From NCBI GenBank assembly GCA_963839175.1, contig CAWIUB010000037.1, positions 3,426-67,425 of the forward strand: DNA of 64,000 nucleotides, written 5' to 3'. The notes beneath the pieces are model-generated. The model saw only the letters and a list, made by a program, of their open reading frames with translations, was not told the DNA's origin and did no database searches. Below are positions 37,629 through 46,261 of the stretch, in pieces. Both the position numbers and the translations under genes were made by a program. How positions within the stretch are numbered: position 1 is the stretch's first letter; each line of letters starts with the position of its first letter. This stretch comes from CAWIUB01 sp963839175. Lineage in GTDB: Bacteria > Actinomycetota > Actinomycetes > Mycobacteriales > Jatrophihabitantaceae.

Positions 37629-37638
37629 TCGTCAGCGA

Positions 37639-40095
37639 TCACTGGCCGGGCAGGCGGCGCGGGCCGGTGTCGCCGCGGGTAACGGGCGGCGCGACGTGGC
37701 CCGACGCCGCCAGCACGAACACCCCGGACGGCCCGGCCACCCCATGCACGGAGAGCTCCACCACCTCGGGCAGATCGTCCGCGATCGTCGACAATCGCAG
37801 CACCAACGCCGAGAGCGCCGCATGATCCGCCGGCGCTGCGCCCCCGTAACCGGACAGCAGCGGCGCCGCCCGCGGTGCCTCGATCAGCTCCTGCGCGTCC
37901 GCTGTGGTCAACGGCACGGCCGCGTATGCTCGGTCGCCGAGCAAGTCCGTTGCCACACCGCCGACCCCGAAGGAGACGAGGGCGCCGAACGACCGGTCGT
38001 CCTGCACACCGAAAACGACCTCGACGCCGCGCCTTGCCAGCTCCCCGGCCTGGACGATCGAGATCCGGTAGCACGACAACAGCTTGCGGGTCTCCGCCGC
38101 TTCGAGCGCCCGCCCTTCCGGTGCCGACGCGAGGATCGACTCGACGAGTGACCGCGCACCGTCCGGGTCGGCGCCGTCCAGGTGCGGCACCGTGCTGTGT
38201 GGACGCTCGCGCCACCGCGCGTAGCGCACCGCCCGGGCAAGCGCCCGCACGGCTCGTTCGGGCGTCCGGTACGACGGGATGGAACCGCGCGCCGGACGCG
38301 ACGGCCCCGGTTCGGCAAGCGCCACCGGAACGCCGTCGAAGCCCAGGAACGTCGAAAGCACCGGCTTGTCGCCGGTCGCTGCCGCCGCTCGCAGCGAGGT
38401 CGCGTAGTCCTCCCCGGACGTCGTTTGCAACGGCGGAACGAACACCGCCACCACCGCATCGATATGGTCGTCGGCCATCGCTTCGCTGACGGCCTGCTGG
38501 AAGGTGGCGGGCGACCCGTCCACCCCGGTGTCGACGGCAATCGCCGGACGCAGCTGCGCAGACACGCAGGCATTGGTGACCAGCAGCCCAAGGGCCGCGG
38601 AGTTGCCGACCACCGCGACCCGATCACCCCTCGGCAGCGGCTGGGAGGTGAGCAGCAGCGCAACGTCGAACAGGTCGTCGAGCGTGTCGACGCGGATCAC
38701 GCCGGTGGCCTCGAACAGCGCCTGCACGCTCACCTCGGGCACCTCGGCCGACGTGTACTGCAGCTCGGCCACGACCGACCCGCGTCCGCTTCTCACGGCC
38801 ACGATCGGCTTGCTGCTGCTGAGGCGCCGCGCCACCCGGGCGAACTTGCGCGGGTTGCCGAAGCTCTCCAGGTACAGCAGGACGATTTCGGTGGCGTCAT
38901 CGGTTTCCCAGTACTGCAACAGGTCGTTGCCCGACACGTCGGCACGATTGCCCGCCGACACGAACGTCGAGACACCGAGGCCACGACGCGACGCCTCGCC
39001 CAGCACCGCGGCGCCCAGCGCGCCGGACTGGCAGAAGAACCCGGCCCGGCCGAGTAGCGGAGGCAGCGGCGCCAGCGAGGCGTTCAGCCCAATGGAGGGG
39101 TCGGTGTTGAGGATCCCGAGGCAGTTCGGGCCCACCACCCGCATGCCGTGCGCCCTGGCGGAGGAGACGAGCGCGCGCTGAGCAGCCAGCCCCGCCGCGC
39201 GCTGGGCCGCGTCCCCGCGCTCGCCGAACCCGCCCGAGACCAGTACCAGACCGTTCACACCGCGCGCCGCGCACTGCTCGACGACCCCCGGGACAGTCGC
39301 GGCCGGGACCGCGATCACCGCCAGGTCGATGTCGTCGGGCACGTCGGTCACCGTCGGGTACGCGCGCACGCCAGCGACGTGCCGTGCGTCCGGGTTGACC
39401 GGGTACAGCGGACCGTGGAATCCCATGCGCAGCAGGTTGCGAAAGATCGCGTTGCCGACCTTGCCGCCGTCGTTGCTCGCGCCGATCACCGCCACCGAGG
39501 AAGGGAACATCAGCCGCTGGATCGATTGGGCCTCGTCGCGCTGCTCGCGCTGGCGCATCACCGCCTCGGTCAGCGCCGTCTCGTCGATGTCGAACTCGAG
39601 GCTCACTTCGCCCGCCTCGAGGTGACGGGTGGTCTGGTATCCCGCCTCGTGGAACACGTTGATCATGGTCTTGTTCTCGGCTAGGACGATCGCCGTGAAT
39701 CGCTTGATGCCACACTCGCGGGCCGCGAATGCCAAGTGCTCCAACAGGATCGAGCCGATGCCGCGTCCCTGGTGCTCGTCCGCGACGACAAAGGCGACCT
39801 CGGCCTCGTCGGTGTCGGGGGTGTGCTCGTAAAGGGCGACGGCGATGATCTGGCCGTTCAGTAGGGCGATCAGTGCGACCCGGTCGTGGTGATCGACGTT
39901 GACGAACCGCTGCAGGTCTCGCTCGGGCATGTGCGGGTAGTTCGAGAAGTAGCGAAGGTACCGGGTACGAGGGGAGAGGCCCGCGTGGAACGCGACGAGC
40001 GCATCGGCGTCGGACGGCTCGATTGGACGCAGGTGCATGGTGCCGCCGTCCGCGACGAGGACATCCGCCTCCCAGTGCGGTGGGAAGTCAGTCAC
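37639..40095 (-). CDS. GNAT-acyl-CoA synthetase fusion, Pat-type protein lysine acetyltransferase
   Basis: An 818-residue multidomain protein. N-terminal GNAT (about 1-170, VADEHQGRGIGSILLEHLAF), then a CoA-binding Rossmann domain (VAVIGASNDGGKVGNAIFRN, ADIDLAVIAVPA-type), succinyl-CoA-ligase-like domain (VVGPNCLGILNTDP, QSGALGAAVLGEASRRGLG, VAVRSGRG) and a C-terminal ATP-grasp-like part (SCYRISIVQAGELARRGVEVVFG). In actinobacteria such fusions acetylate metabolic enzymes such as acetyl-CoA synthetase. The synthetase half may be regulatory only; its catalytic state cannot be judged here. It overlaps the deacetylase gene by eight bases. Confidence 0.88.
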   Translation of the reverse strand: MTDFPPHWEADVLVADGGTMHLRPIEPSDADALVAFHAGLSPRTRYLRYFSNYPHMPERDLQRFVNVDHHDRVALIALLNGQIIAVALYEHTPDTDEAEVAFVVADEHQGRGIGSILLEHLAFAARECGIKRFTAIVLAENKTMINVFHEAGYQTTRHLEAGEVSLEFDIDETALTEAVMRQREQRDEAQSIQRLMFPSSVAVIGASNDGGKVGNAIFRNLLRMGFHGPLYPVNPDARHVAGVRAYPTVTDVPDDIDLAVIAVPAATVPGVVEQCAARGVNGLVLVSGGFGERGDAAQRAAGLAAQRALVSSARAHGMRVVGPNCLGILNTDPSIGLNASLAPLPPLLGRAGFFCQSGALGAAVLGEASRRGLGVSTFVSAGNRADVSGNDLLQYWETDDATEIVLLYLESFGNPRKFARVARRLSSSKPIVAVRSGRGSVVAELQYTSAEVPEVSVQALFEATGVIRVDTLDDLFDVALLLTSQPLPRGDRVAVVGNSAALGLLVTNACVSAQLRPAIAVDTGVDGSPATFQQAVSEAMADDHIDAVVAVFVPPLQTTSGEDYATSLRAAAATGDKPVLSTFLGFDGVPVALAEPGPSRPARGSIPSYRTPERAVRALARAVRYARWRERPHSTVPHLDGADPDGARSLVESILASAPEGRALEAAETRKLLSCYRISIVQAGELARRGVEVVFGVQDDRSFGALVSFGVGGVATDLLGDRAYAAVPLTTADAQELIEAPRAAPLLSGYGGAAPADHAALSALVLRLSTIADDLPEVVELSVHGVAGPSGVFVLAASGHVAPPVTRGDTGPRRLPGQ

Positions 40096-41263
40096 GGGGA
40101 TCGTGTGGGTCGAGTCCGAGCAGCGGGAAGACGGCCGTGCGGGTGGCCCCGATAGCGCGGTCTAGCCAGGCCTCGCCGTGCGGCTCCCAAGGTCGGACGT
40201 GGATCGGCTCCGACCGCTCACCCATCCGCTCAGGCAGCTGCGCGGTGACGCCGCGCCCGCGCAGGTAGGCCGTCCACCCGGGTGGGACGGGCAGGGCCGG
40301 GTCGACCGGACTGCCCGAGGCTTCGGCGAGCAGATGCGTCCAGGTGCGCGGCACGCAGCGCAGCACGCCGTACCCCCCACCGCCGAACGCCACCCACTTT
40401 CCGTGCGCCGCCGTGTGGGCCAGCGTATGCAGCTCGCTGATCGCGGTCGCCTGGCCGTCGACGGTCAGCTCGAGGTTGGCGAGTGGATCGTCGTGGTGCG
40501 TGTCGCAGCCGCATTGCGTCAACAGGATGTCGGGAGCGAATGCCCGCACCGCACCGGGCACGACTGCACGAAACGCGCGCAGCCAGCCTGAATCGTCGGT
40601 GCCGGGCGGCAGCGCGAGGTTGACCGAGGTGCCCTCCGCGTCGCCGCGGCCCAGTTCGGACGGGAACCCGGTGCCGGGGAAGAGAGTCCGCGGGTCTTGA
40701 TGGAGGCTGACCGTCAGCACTCTCGGGTCGTCGTAGAAGGCGGCCTGCACCCCGTCGCCGTGGTGCACGTCGACGTCGACGTAGGCGACCCGGTGAGCGC
40801 CTGCGTCGAGCAGGGTGCGGATCGCCAGCACGATGTCGTTGAAAACGCAGAAGCCCGACGCGTAGTCCCGCATCGCGTGATGCAGGCCTCCGGCGATGTT
40901 CACCGCGTGCTCGGCCTGCCCGTCCCACACCTCGAGGGCGGCCAGCCGGGATCCACCCGCGATCAACGCCGACGCCTCGTACATTCCGGGGAACACCGGG
41001 TCGTCGCTCGTGCCCAGGCCGAAGCCCTCGAACGCCGGGTTGCTGCTCGCGGTGCGGACCGCGGCCAGGTAGTCCGCGTCGTGGACGGCCAGCAGCTGCC
41101 GCTCGTCGGCCGCCACCGGCGGGATAACGTCGACCCGCTCGAGGACCCCGAGCTCACGGGCCAGCCGGATCGTCAGATCCAGCCGGATCGGGTTCATCGG
41201 ATGATCACCGAAGTCGTAGGTGAGGTACGCGTCATCCCACACGGCGCTCGCCCGGCAGCCCAT
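40088..41263 (-). CDS. acuC: AcuC-type zinc deacetylase (histone-deacetylase family)
   Basis: A 391-residue arginase-fold deacetylase. Metal and catalytic residues: AGGLHHAMRD (His pair), YVDVDVHHGDG (Asp and His ligands), LLTQCGCDTHHDDPLANLELT (Asp ligand), GGGGYG (Tyr). AcuC reverses lysine acetylation of acetyl-CoA synthetase in Bacillus. Here its 3' end overlaps the start of the Pat-type acetyltransferase, so writer and eraser form one transcription unit. Confidence 0.93.
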   Translation of the reverse strand: MGCRASAVWDDAYLTYDFGDHPMNPIRLDLTIRLARELGVLERVDVIPPVAADERQLLAVHDADYLAAVRTASSNPAFEGFGLGTSDDPVFPGMYEASALIAGGSRLAALEVWDGQAEHAVNIAGGLHHAMRDYASGFCVFNDIVLAIRTLLDAGAHRVAYVDVDVHHGDGVQAAFYDDPRVLTVSLHQDPRTLFPGTGFPSELGRGDAEGTSVNLALPPGTDDSGWLRAFRAVVPGAVRAFAPDILLTQCGCDTHHDDPLANLELTVDGQATAISELHTLAHTAAHGKWVAFGGGGYGVLRCVPRTWTHLLAEASGSPVDPALPVPPGWTAYLRGRGVTAQLPERMGERSEPIHVRPWEPHGEAWLDRAIGATRTAVFPLLGLDPHDPRD

Positions 41264-41285
41264 AGCGCAACGGTAGCGTGACGCG

Positions 41286-41867
41286 GTGCTGTCTCCTTCC
41301 TACCCGATCGAGACCGAACGGCTCAGGTTGCGGCCCTGCGTCGCGGCCGACGCCGAGCCGATGTACGCCTACAAGTCGCGCGACGATGTCTGCCGCTACC
41401 TGCCGCACGAGCCGCTGACGCGCGAGGGGGTGGCACAGCGGATCGCCACCCTGTACAGCAACACCACCCTGGACGACGAGGGACAGGCCCTCACGCTCGC
41501 GGTGGTCGAGCGCGCCTCGGATCGCCTGGTCGGTGACGTGATCTTGTTTTGGCGCAGCCGCGAGCATCAGGGCGGCGAGATCGGCTATGTCTTAGACCCG
41601 GCGTGGGCCGGCCGCGGCTACGCCACCGAGGCAGCGGCGCAGCTGCTGCGACTCGGGTTCGGTATTTCCAGCGGGTTGGGCCTGCATCGGATCATCGCAC
41701 GCCTGGACGCGCGCAACACCCCGTCGGCTAGCGTCGCCGAACGGCTGGGGATGCGCCAGGAAGCGCACTTCGTGCAGAACGAGCGGTTCAAAGGGGAGTG
41801 GAGCGACGAGCTGGTATACGCGATCCTGGCCGACGAGTGGCATGCCCTCAGCATGCTAGAGTCATGA
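41286..41867 (+). CDS. GNAT acetyltransferase, RimJ/RimL type
   Basis: A 193-residue GNAT with IETERLRLRPCVAADAEPMYAYKSRDDV, GGEIGYVLDPAWAGRGYATEAAAQLL (acetyl-CoA loop), LHRIIARLDARNTPSASVAERLGMRQEAHF. Members acetylate ribosomal protein N-termini, antibiotics or small molecules; the substrate here is unknown. Confidence 0.9.
   Translation: MLSPSYPIETERLRLRPCVAADAEPMYAYKSRDDVCRYLPHEPLTREGVAQRIATLYSNTTLDDEGQALTLAVVERASDRLVGDVILFWRSREHQGGEIGYVLDPAWAGRGYATEAAAQLLRLGFGISSGLGLHRIIARLDARNTPSASVAERLGMRQEAHFVQNERFKGEWSDELVYAILADEWHALSMLES
41857..41862 (+). promoter_or_regulatory. putative -10 of the vapBC operon
   Basis: TAGAGT ends six bases before the vapB ATG at 41869 and lies inside the end of the upstream acetyltransferase gene; no ribosome site, so a leaderless mRNA is likely. 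Confidence 0.4.
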
Positions 41868-41868
41868 C

Positions 41869-42096
41869 ATGAGCAACCTGCAGGTCAAGAATCTCCCCGA
41901 CTCCCTTCATCAGAAACTGCGCGACCGCGCGCGAGCCAAGCACACGACGGTGAGCGCGCTGGTCACGAAGTTCATCGAGGACGGCCTGTCCCAGCTCACC
42001 ACCGATGAATGGCTCGCCGAGGTCCGCAGACTCCCCCGGCATGATCCGATCGATATCGAGAAGCTCATGGACGAGGTGCGGGGCCGGCCCGAGTGA
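41869..42096 (+). CDS. VapB-type antitoxin
   Basis: A 75-residue ribbon-helix-helix antitoxin (SNLQVKNLPDSLHQKLRDRARAKHTTVSALVTKFIEDGL) with a C-terminal toxin-binding helix. Partner of the PIN toxin that starts inside its stop codon (GTGA). Confidence 0.92.
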   Translation: MSNLQVKNLPDSLHQKLRDRARAKHTTVSALVTKFIEDGLSQLTTDEWLAEVRRLPRHDPIDIEKLMDEVRGRPE

Positions 42097-42479
42097 TCAT
42101 CGATGCCAGCGCCCTCGTCGAGGCACTGCTCGAAACGCCGCACGGCGAACGGGTAACCCGCGCCATGCGCGACGCTACTTGGATAGCTCCTGATCTTGCC
42201 CACGCGGAGACGGTGTCGGCGCTTGCGCGACTTGTCAGGGCTTCGCGGGTCAGGGCGTCGGTTGCCAGTAAGGCGATCCAGCAATTGGCCCGAATCCCGC
42301 TGATCACCGTCCCGCTTCGCCCCCTTGCACCCAAGGTATGGGAGCTGCGCAACCGAGTGTGGATCTACGACGCGTTCTACGTCGCGTGCGCGTCGCTGCT
42401 CGACGAGACCCTGCTGACCACCGATGGCCGACTGGCGCGGGCTGCGTTGCCCGGCGTCTCGGTCCTGCTAGTCAGCTGA
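42093..42479 (+). CDS. VapC-type PIN-domain toxin
   Basis: A 128-residue PIN RNase: MIIDASALVEALLETPHG (first Asp), LAHAETVSALARLVRA (Glu), WIYDAFYVACASLLDETLLTTDGRLARA (third and fourth acidic positions). GTG start overlaps vapB. Its last eight bases overlap the 3' end of metB on the other strand. Confidence 0.93.
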   Translation: MIIDASALVEALLETPHGERVTRAMRDATWIAPDLAHAETVSALARLVRASRVRASVASKAIQQLARIPLITVPLRPLAPKVWELRNRVWIYDAFYVACASLLDETLLTTDGRLARAALPGVSVLLVS

Positions 42480-43608
42480 GGGCGGCAGCGAGATCGGCGA
42501 TCAGGTCGTCGACGTCCTCGATACCGACCGAGAGCCGGACGAGGTCGTCTGGCACCTCCAGCGGTGAGCCAGCCGCCGATGCGTGCGTCATCCGGCCCGG
42601 GTGCTCGATCAGCGACTCGACGCCGCCGAGTGACTCGCCGAGTGTGAACACGGACGCAAGTTCGCACACCTTGAGCGCGGCCTCCTCGCCACCGCGCAGC
42701 GTGAACGACACCATGCCGCCGAAGCCGCGCATCTGACGGGCCGCGAGCGCATGACCGGGGTGGTCGGCCAGTCCCGGATACAGCACACGGGCGACAGCCT
42801 GGTGGCCCAGCAGGAACTCCGCGATACGTGCGGCATTCGCGCAGTGCCGATCCATCCGCACGCCAAGCGTCTTGATGCCGCGCAGCACCAGCCAGGCGTC
42901 GAACGGTCCTGCCACCGCTCCCATTGCCATCTGGTGGAACGCGAGCTGGTCGCCGAGGTCGGCGTCCGCGGTAACGAGCGCTCCGCCGATCACGTCCGAG
43001 TGCCCGCCCAGGTACTTGGTCGTCGAGTGCACGACAACGTCCGCGCCCAGCGCGATCGGCTGCTGTAGATAGGGCGAGGCGAAGGTGTTGTCGACGACCA
43101 GCCGGGCTCCGGCTTCGTCCGCCACGGACGCCAGCGCCGCGATGTCCGCGACGCCGAGCAGCGGATTGGTGGGCGTCTCGGCCCAGAGCACCCGGGTCGT
43201 CGGGCGCACCGCGGCGCGTACCGCGTCGACGTCGACCAGCGGCACGGTCGTGTACTCGACCCCCCACCGGGCGAGCACCCGCGCCACCAGCCGGAACGTC
43301 CCGCCGTAGGCGTCGTCGGGCAGCAGCACGTGATCACCAGGTCGGCAGATGGCGCGCAGCAGGGTGTCCTCGGCCGCCATCCCGCTGGCGAACGCGAGGC
43401 CCCGGCGACCGCCCTCCAGGGCAGCCAGCGCTTCCTCCAGCGCGGTCCGGGTGGGGTTTGCGCCACGGCTGTACTCATAGCCGCCGCGCAGTCCGCCGAC
43501 GCCGTCCTGCTTGTACGTCGAGGTCGCGTAGATCGGCACGGTGACCGCGCCGGTCAGCGCGTCCGGCTCCTGCCCGGCGTGGATCGCCCGTGTGTTGAAC
43601 CCGCTCAT
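42472..43608 (-). CDS. metB: cystathionine gamma-synthase (or gamma-lyase) PLP enzyme
   Basis: A 378-residue Cys/Met-metabolism PLP enzyme. Lys in SAVVHSTTKYLGGHSDV-type segment (VVVHSTTKYLGGHSDV), RGYEYSRGANPTRTALEEALA, LGESLGGVESLIEHPGRMTHAS. Synteny next to cbs suggests it works in transsulfuration, joining or splitting cystathionine; gamma-synthase and gamma-lyase cannot be separated by sequence inspection. Confidence 0.92.
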   Translation of the reverse strand: MSGFNTRAIHAGQEPDALTGAVTVPIYATSTYKQDGVGGLRGGYEYSRGANPTRTALEEALAALEGGRRGLAFASGMAAEDTLLRAICRPGDHVLLPDDAYGGTFRLVARVLARWGVEYTTVPLVDVDAVRAAVRPTTRVLWAETPTNPLLGVADIAALASVADEAGARLVVDNTFASPYLQQPIALGADVVVHSTTKYLGGHSDVIGGALVTADADLGDQLAFHQMAMGAVAGPFDAWLVLRGIKTLGVRMDRHCANAARIAEFLLGHQAVARVLYPGLADHPGHALAARQMRGFGGMVSFTLRGGEEAALKVCELASVFTLGESLGGVESLIEHPGRMTHASAAGSPLEVPDDLVRLSVGIEDVDDLIADLAAALS

Positions 43609-43666
43609 CGGCCCAACCTATCCGTCCCCGCTTGGCAGTGGGTCATGATTTACGGCCAGCGCGCCG

Positions 43667-45040
43667 CTATGACCTCGGCGCCCCGGCGAGATGCCCGAGC
43701 AGGTCCTGCCGGGTCAGCACGCCGGCCGGCTTGCCGTCGACATGAACGAGCAGGGCGTCCGCGCCGCCGAGCGCCTTGATCGCGGCCGACACCGGCTCGC
43801 CCGAGCCGATGATCGGCAGCGGCGCCGACATGTGCCGTTCGACCGGGTCGGCCAGCGCGGCCGTCCCGCCGAACAGGGCGTCCAGCAGTTCGCGTTCGCC
43901 GACCGCGCCGACCACCTCGCCTGCGGTGACGGGAGGCTCTGCGCTGACGACCGGCAGTTGCGACACCCCGTACTCGCGCAGAATGTCGATGGCCTCCCGG
44001 ACGGTTTCGTTCGGGTGGGCGTGGACGAGCGGGGGGGTCGCCCCGGACTTCGCCTGCAAGACGTCAAGCACGGTCGTGCCCGCGGATACGTCCAGGAATC
44101 CGTAGTCGGCCATCCACTCGTCGGAGAAGACCTTGGACAAGTAGCCGCGGCCGCCGTCTGGCAGCAGGACGACGACCAGGTCGCCCGGTCCCAGCCGCTG
44201 TGCCACCTGAAGCGCCGCCATGGCGGCCATGCCGCAGGACCCGCCAACCAGCAGGCCCTCTTCGCGGGCCAGCCGCCGGGTCATGTCGAACGAGTCGGCG
44301 TCCGACACGGCGATGATCTCGTCGCAGATCGTCCGGTCGTAGGTCGACGGCCAGAAGTCCTCACCGACGCCTTCGACCAGGTACGGCCGCCCGGTGCCGC
44401 CTGAGTAGACCGAGCCCTCGGGGTCGGCCCCGATGACCTGGACCGCGCCGCCCGATTTCTCTTTCAGATACCGCCCGGTCCCGGTGATCGTCCCGCCGGT
44501 ACCGATGCCCGCCACGAAATGGGTGATCCGGCCCTCCGTCTGCTCCCAGATCTCCGGGCCGGTCGTCTCGTAGTGCGAGAGCGGGTTGTTCGGGTTCGAA
44601 TACTGATCCGGCTTCCAGCCACCCGGAGTCTCGCGGGCCAGCCGGTCGGACACCGCGTAATACGACCGCGGATCCTCGGGCGGCACCGCGGTCGGGCAGA
44701 CCACCACCTGCGCGCCGTACGCCCGCAGGGTGTTGATCTTGTCGCCGCTCACCTTGTCCGGGCAGACGAAGATGCACTCGTAACCGCGTTGCTGGGCCAC
44801 GATCGCCAAGCCGATGCCGGTGTTGCCGGACGTCGGCTCGACGATGGTGCCACCGGGCTTCAGCTCCCCGGACGCCTCGGCGGCGTCGATCATGCGCACC
44901 GCGATGCGGTCCTTGACGGAACCCCCGGGGTTGAAGTATTCGACCTTGGCCAGCACCGTAGGCGCCAGCGATTCGGTCACTCGGTTCAGCTTGACCAGCG
45001 GGGTATTGCCGATGAGGTCGATGAGCGATTCGTAGTACAT
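43667..45040 (-). CDS. cbs: cystathionine beta-synthase
   Basis: A 457-residue PLP enzyme with a C-terminal CBS-domain pair. PLP Lys in KVEYFNPGGSVKDRIAVRMI, phosphate loop GTGGTITGTGRYLKE, PTSGNTGIGLAI; residues about 335-455 hold two CBS motifs (VREAIDILREYGVSQLPVVS and VSAAIKALGGADALLVHVDGKPAGVLTRQDLL). It condenses serine (or O-acetylserine) with homocysteine. Faces the same way as metB, 58 bp apart. Confidence 0.94.
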   Translation of the reverse strand: MYYESLIDLIGNTPLVKLNRVTESLAPTVLAKVEYFNPGGSVKDRIAVRMIDAAEASGELKPGGTIVEPTSGNTGIGLAIVAQQRGYECIFVCPDKVSGDKINTLRAYGAQVVVCPTAVPPEDPRSYYAVSDRLARETPGGWKPDQYSNPNNPLSHYETTGPEIWEQTEGRITHFVAGIGTGGTITGTGRYLKEKSGGAVQVIGADPEGSVYSGGTGRPYLVEGVGEDFWPSTYDRTICDEIIAVSDADSFDMTRRLAREEGLLVGGSCGMAAMAALQVAQRLGPGDLVVVLLPDGGRGYLSKVFSDEWMADYGFLDVSAGTTVLDVLQAKSGATPPLVHAHPNETVREAIDILREYGVSQLPVVSAEPPVTAGEVVGAVGERELLDALFGGTAALADPVERHMSAPLPIIGSGEPVSAAIKALGGADALLVHVDGKPAGVLTRQDLLGHLAGAPRS

Positions 45041-45136
45041 GACCGAGAGGCTAACCTCGAATTCCAGGCGCGAAAGGGGACGTGAGTGAGCGGAGCATCG
45101 CAGCGAGCACAGCGAGCGAGGAGGGTAGCGAACGAG

Positions 45137-45158
45137 CGATGAGCGGTTGCGCGAAGAG
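45137..45158 (+). repeat. dispersed intergenic repeat, copy B
   Basis: GAGCGGTTGCGCGAAGAG motif just upstream of the SGNH hydrolase gene, preceded by GAGTGAGCGGAGC and GCACAGCGAGCGAGGAGG runs. Confidence 0.6.
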
Positions 45159-45170
45159 CGGGGTTAGTCG

Positions 45171-46235
45171 GTGAGCAGGGCGAGCAGGGCGCGGCAGATC
45201 GCCACCGCCGCGGCCTACGGAGGCGGCGGCATCGGCGCGCTCGGCATGGTCGGGGGCGCTGCGCTATGGGGGGTCATCGTGGGCGAGAGCAAACTGGCTC
45301 GTCGGCGCATCCCGCAGCCCACCACCGATCCGCCCGCCTCGCATGGCACCACCTGGGCGGCCTCGGGCGTCAGCGACGTCCGGCCGCCGCTGCGAATGGC
45401 CGTCGTCGGCGACTCCACTGCAGCCGGCTACGGGGTGCACCGCGACCGCGATACCCCGGGCGTGCGGCTGGCCGTGAGTATTTCGGCCGCCGCCCGCCGA
45501 CCGGTTCACCTGACGAACGTGGCTGCCGTGGGCGCCGAGTCGAGCGCGTTGCCCGGCCAGCTGGCGTCGTTGCCCGACCACCTCGACCTGGCCGTCGTGA
45601 TCGTCGGGGCCAACGACGTGACCCATCGGGTCAAGCTGGACCAGTCGGTGCGCTATCTGTCCGACGCGGTGCGGACGCTGCGGGCCGGCGGCACTGAGGT
45701 CGTCGTGGCCACCTGCCCAGATCTCGGGACGGTCCGGCCGATCGCCCAGCCGCTGCGCTACCTGGCCCGGCGCATGTCGCGCAGCCTCGCGGCCGCCCAG
45801 ACGATCGCGGTGATCGAGGCCGGTGGGCGCACGGTCTCGCTGGCCGACCTGCTCGGCCCGCTGTTCGCCGAGCGGCGCGAGTTCTTCAGCGACGACCAGT
45901 TCCATCCGTCCGAGCAGGGCTATGCGGCCGCCGCCGACGCGATCTTGCCGTCCTGCCTGGACGCCCTCGGGCTGCGTACCAAGGAGCGCTCCGCCAGCGG
46001 CTTCACAACCCGGCGTCCGCGACCGGTCGCCCGCGCCGCGGCCCAAGCAGCGTCCCGTCCGGGCACCGAGGTCGCGGCCACCGAGGTGCACGGCGAGGCC
46101 AGCGGACGCCGCGGCCGCTGGGCAAAGCTGCGGCGCCGCCGCCCTCCGGGGCCGGTGGCCGGATCGCCGGAGCAGGCCCGTCCGGTGACCGTCGACACCG
46201 ACAGCGGGCCCGAGTCCGTGGCACGATTCAGGTAA
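45171..46235 (+). CDS. SGNH/GDSL-family hydrolase, membrane-anchored or exported
   Basis: A 354-residue protein. N-terminal hydrophobic helix (AAYGGGGIGALGMVGGAALWGVIVG), then the SGNH blocks: AVVGDSTAAGYG (Ser), VGAESSALPGQL (Gly), VIVGANDVTH (Asn), FFSDDQFHPSEQGY (Asp-His). The C-terminus is a basic, low-complexity tail (RRPRPVARAAAQ, RRRPPGPVAG). Probably an esterase acting at the membrane outside; substrate unknown. Confidence 0.88.
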   Translation: MSRASRARQIATAAAYGGGGIGALGMVGGAALWGVIVGESKLARRRIPQPTTDPPASHGTTWAASGVSDVRPPLRMAVVGDSTAAGYGVHRDRDTPGVRLAVSISAAARRPVHLTNVAAVGAESSALPGQLASLPDHLDLAVVIVGANDVTHRVKLDQSVRYLSDAVRTLRAGGTEVVVATCPDLGTVRPIAQPLRYLARRMSRSLAAAQTIAVIEAGGRTVSLADLLGPLFAERREFFSDDQFHPSEQGYAAAADAILPSCLDALGLRTKERSASGFTTRRPRPVARAAAQAASRPGTEVAATEVHGEASGRRGRWAKLRRRRPPGPVAGSPEQARPVTVDTDSGPESVARFR

Positions 46236-46261
46236 ACGCCGCTTCCGGAAAGGCCTCTCTC

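Noticed and set aside
43609..43666. SAM or S-box type riboswitch before metB
   Set aside because: The 58-bp gap to cbs is too short and shows no conserved aptamer pattern.
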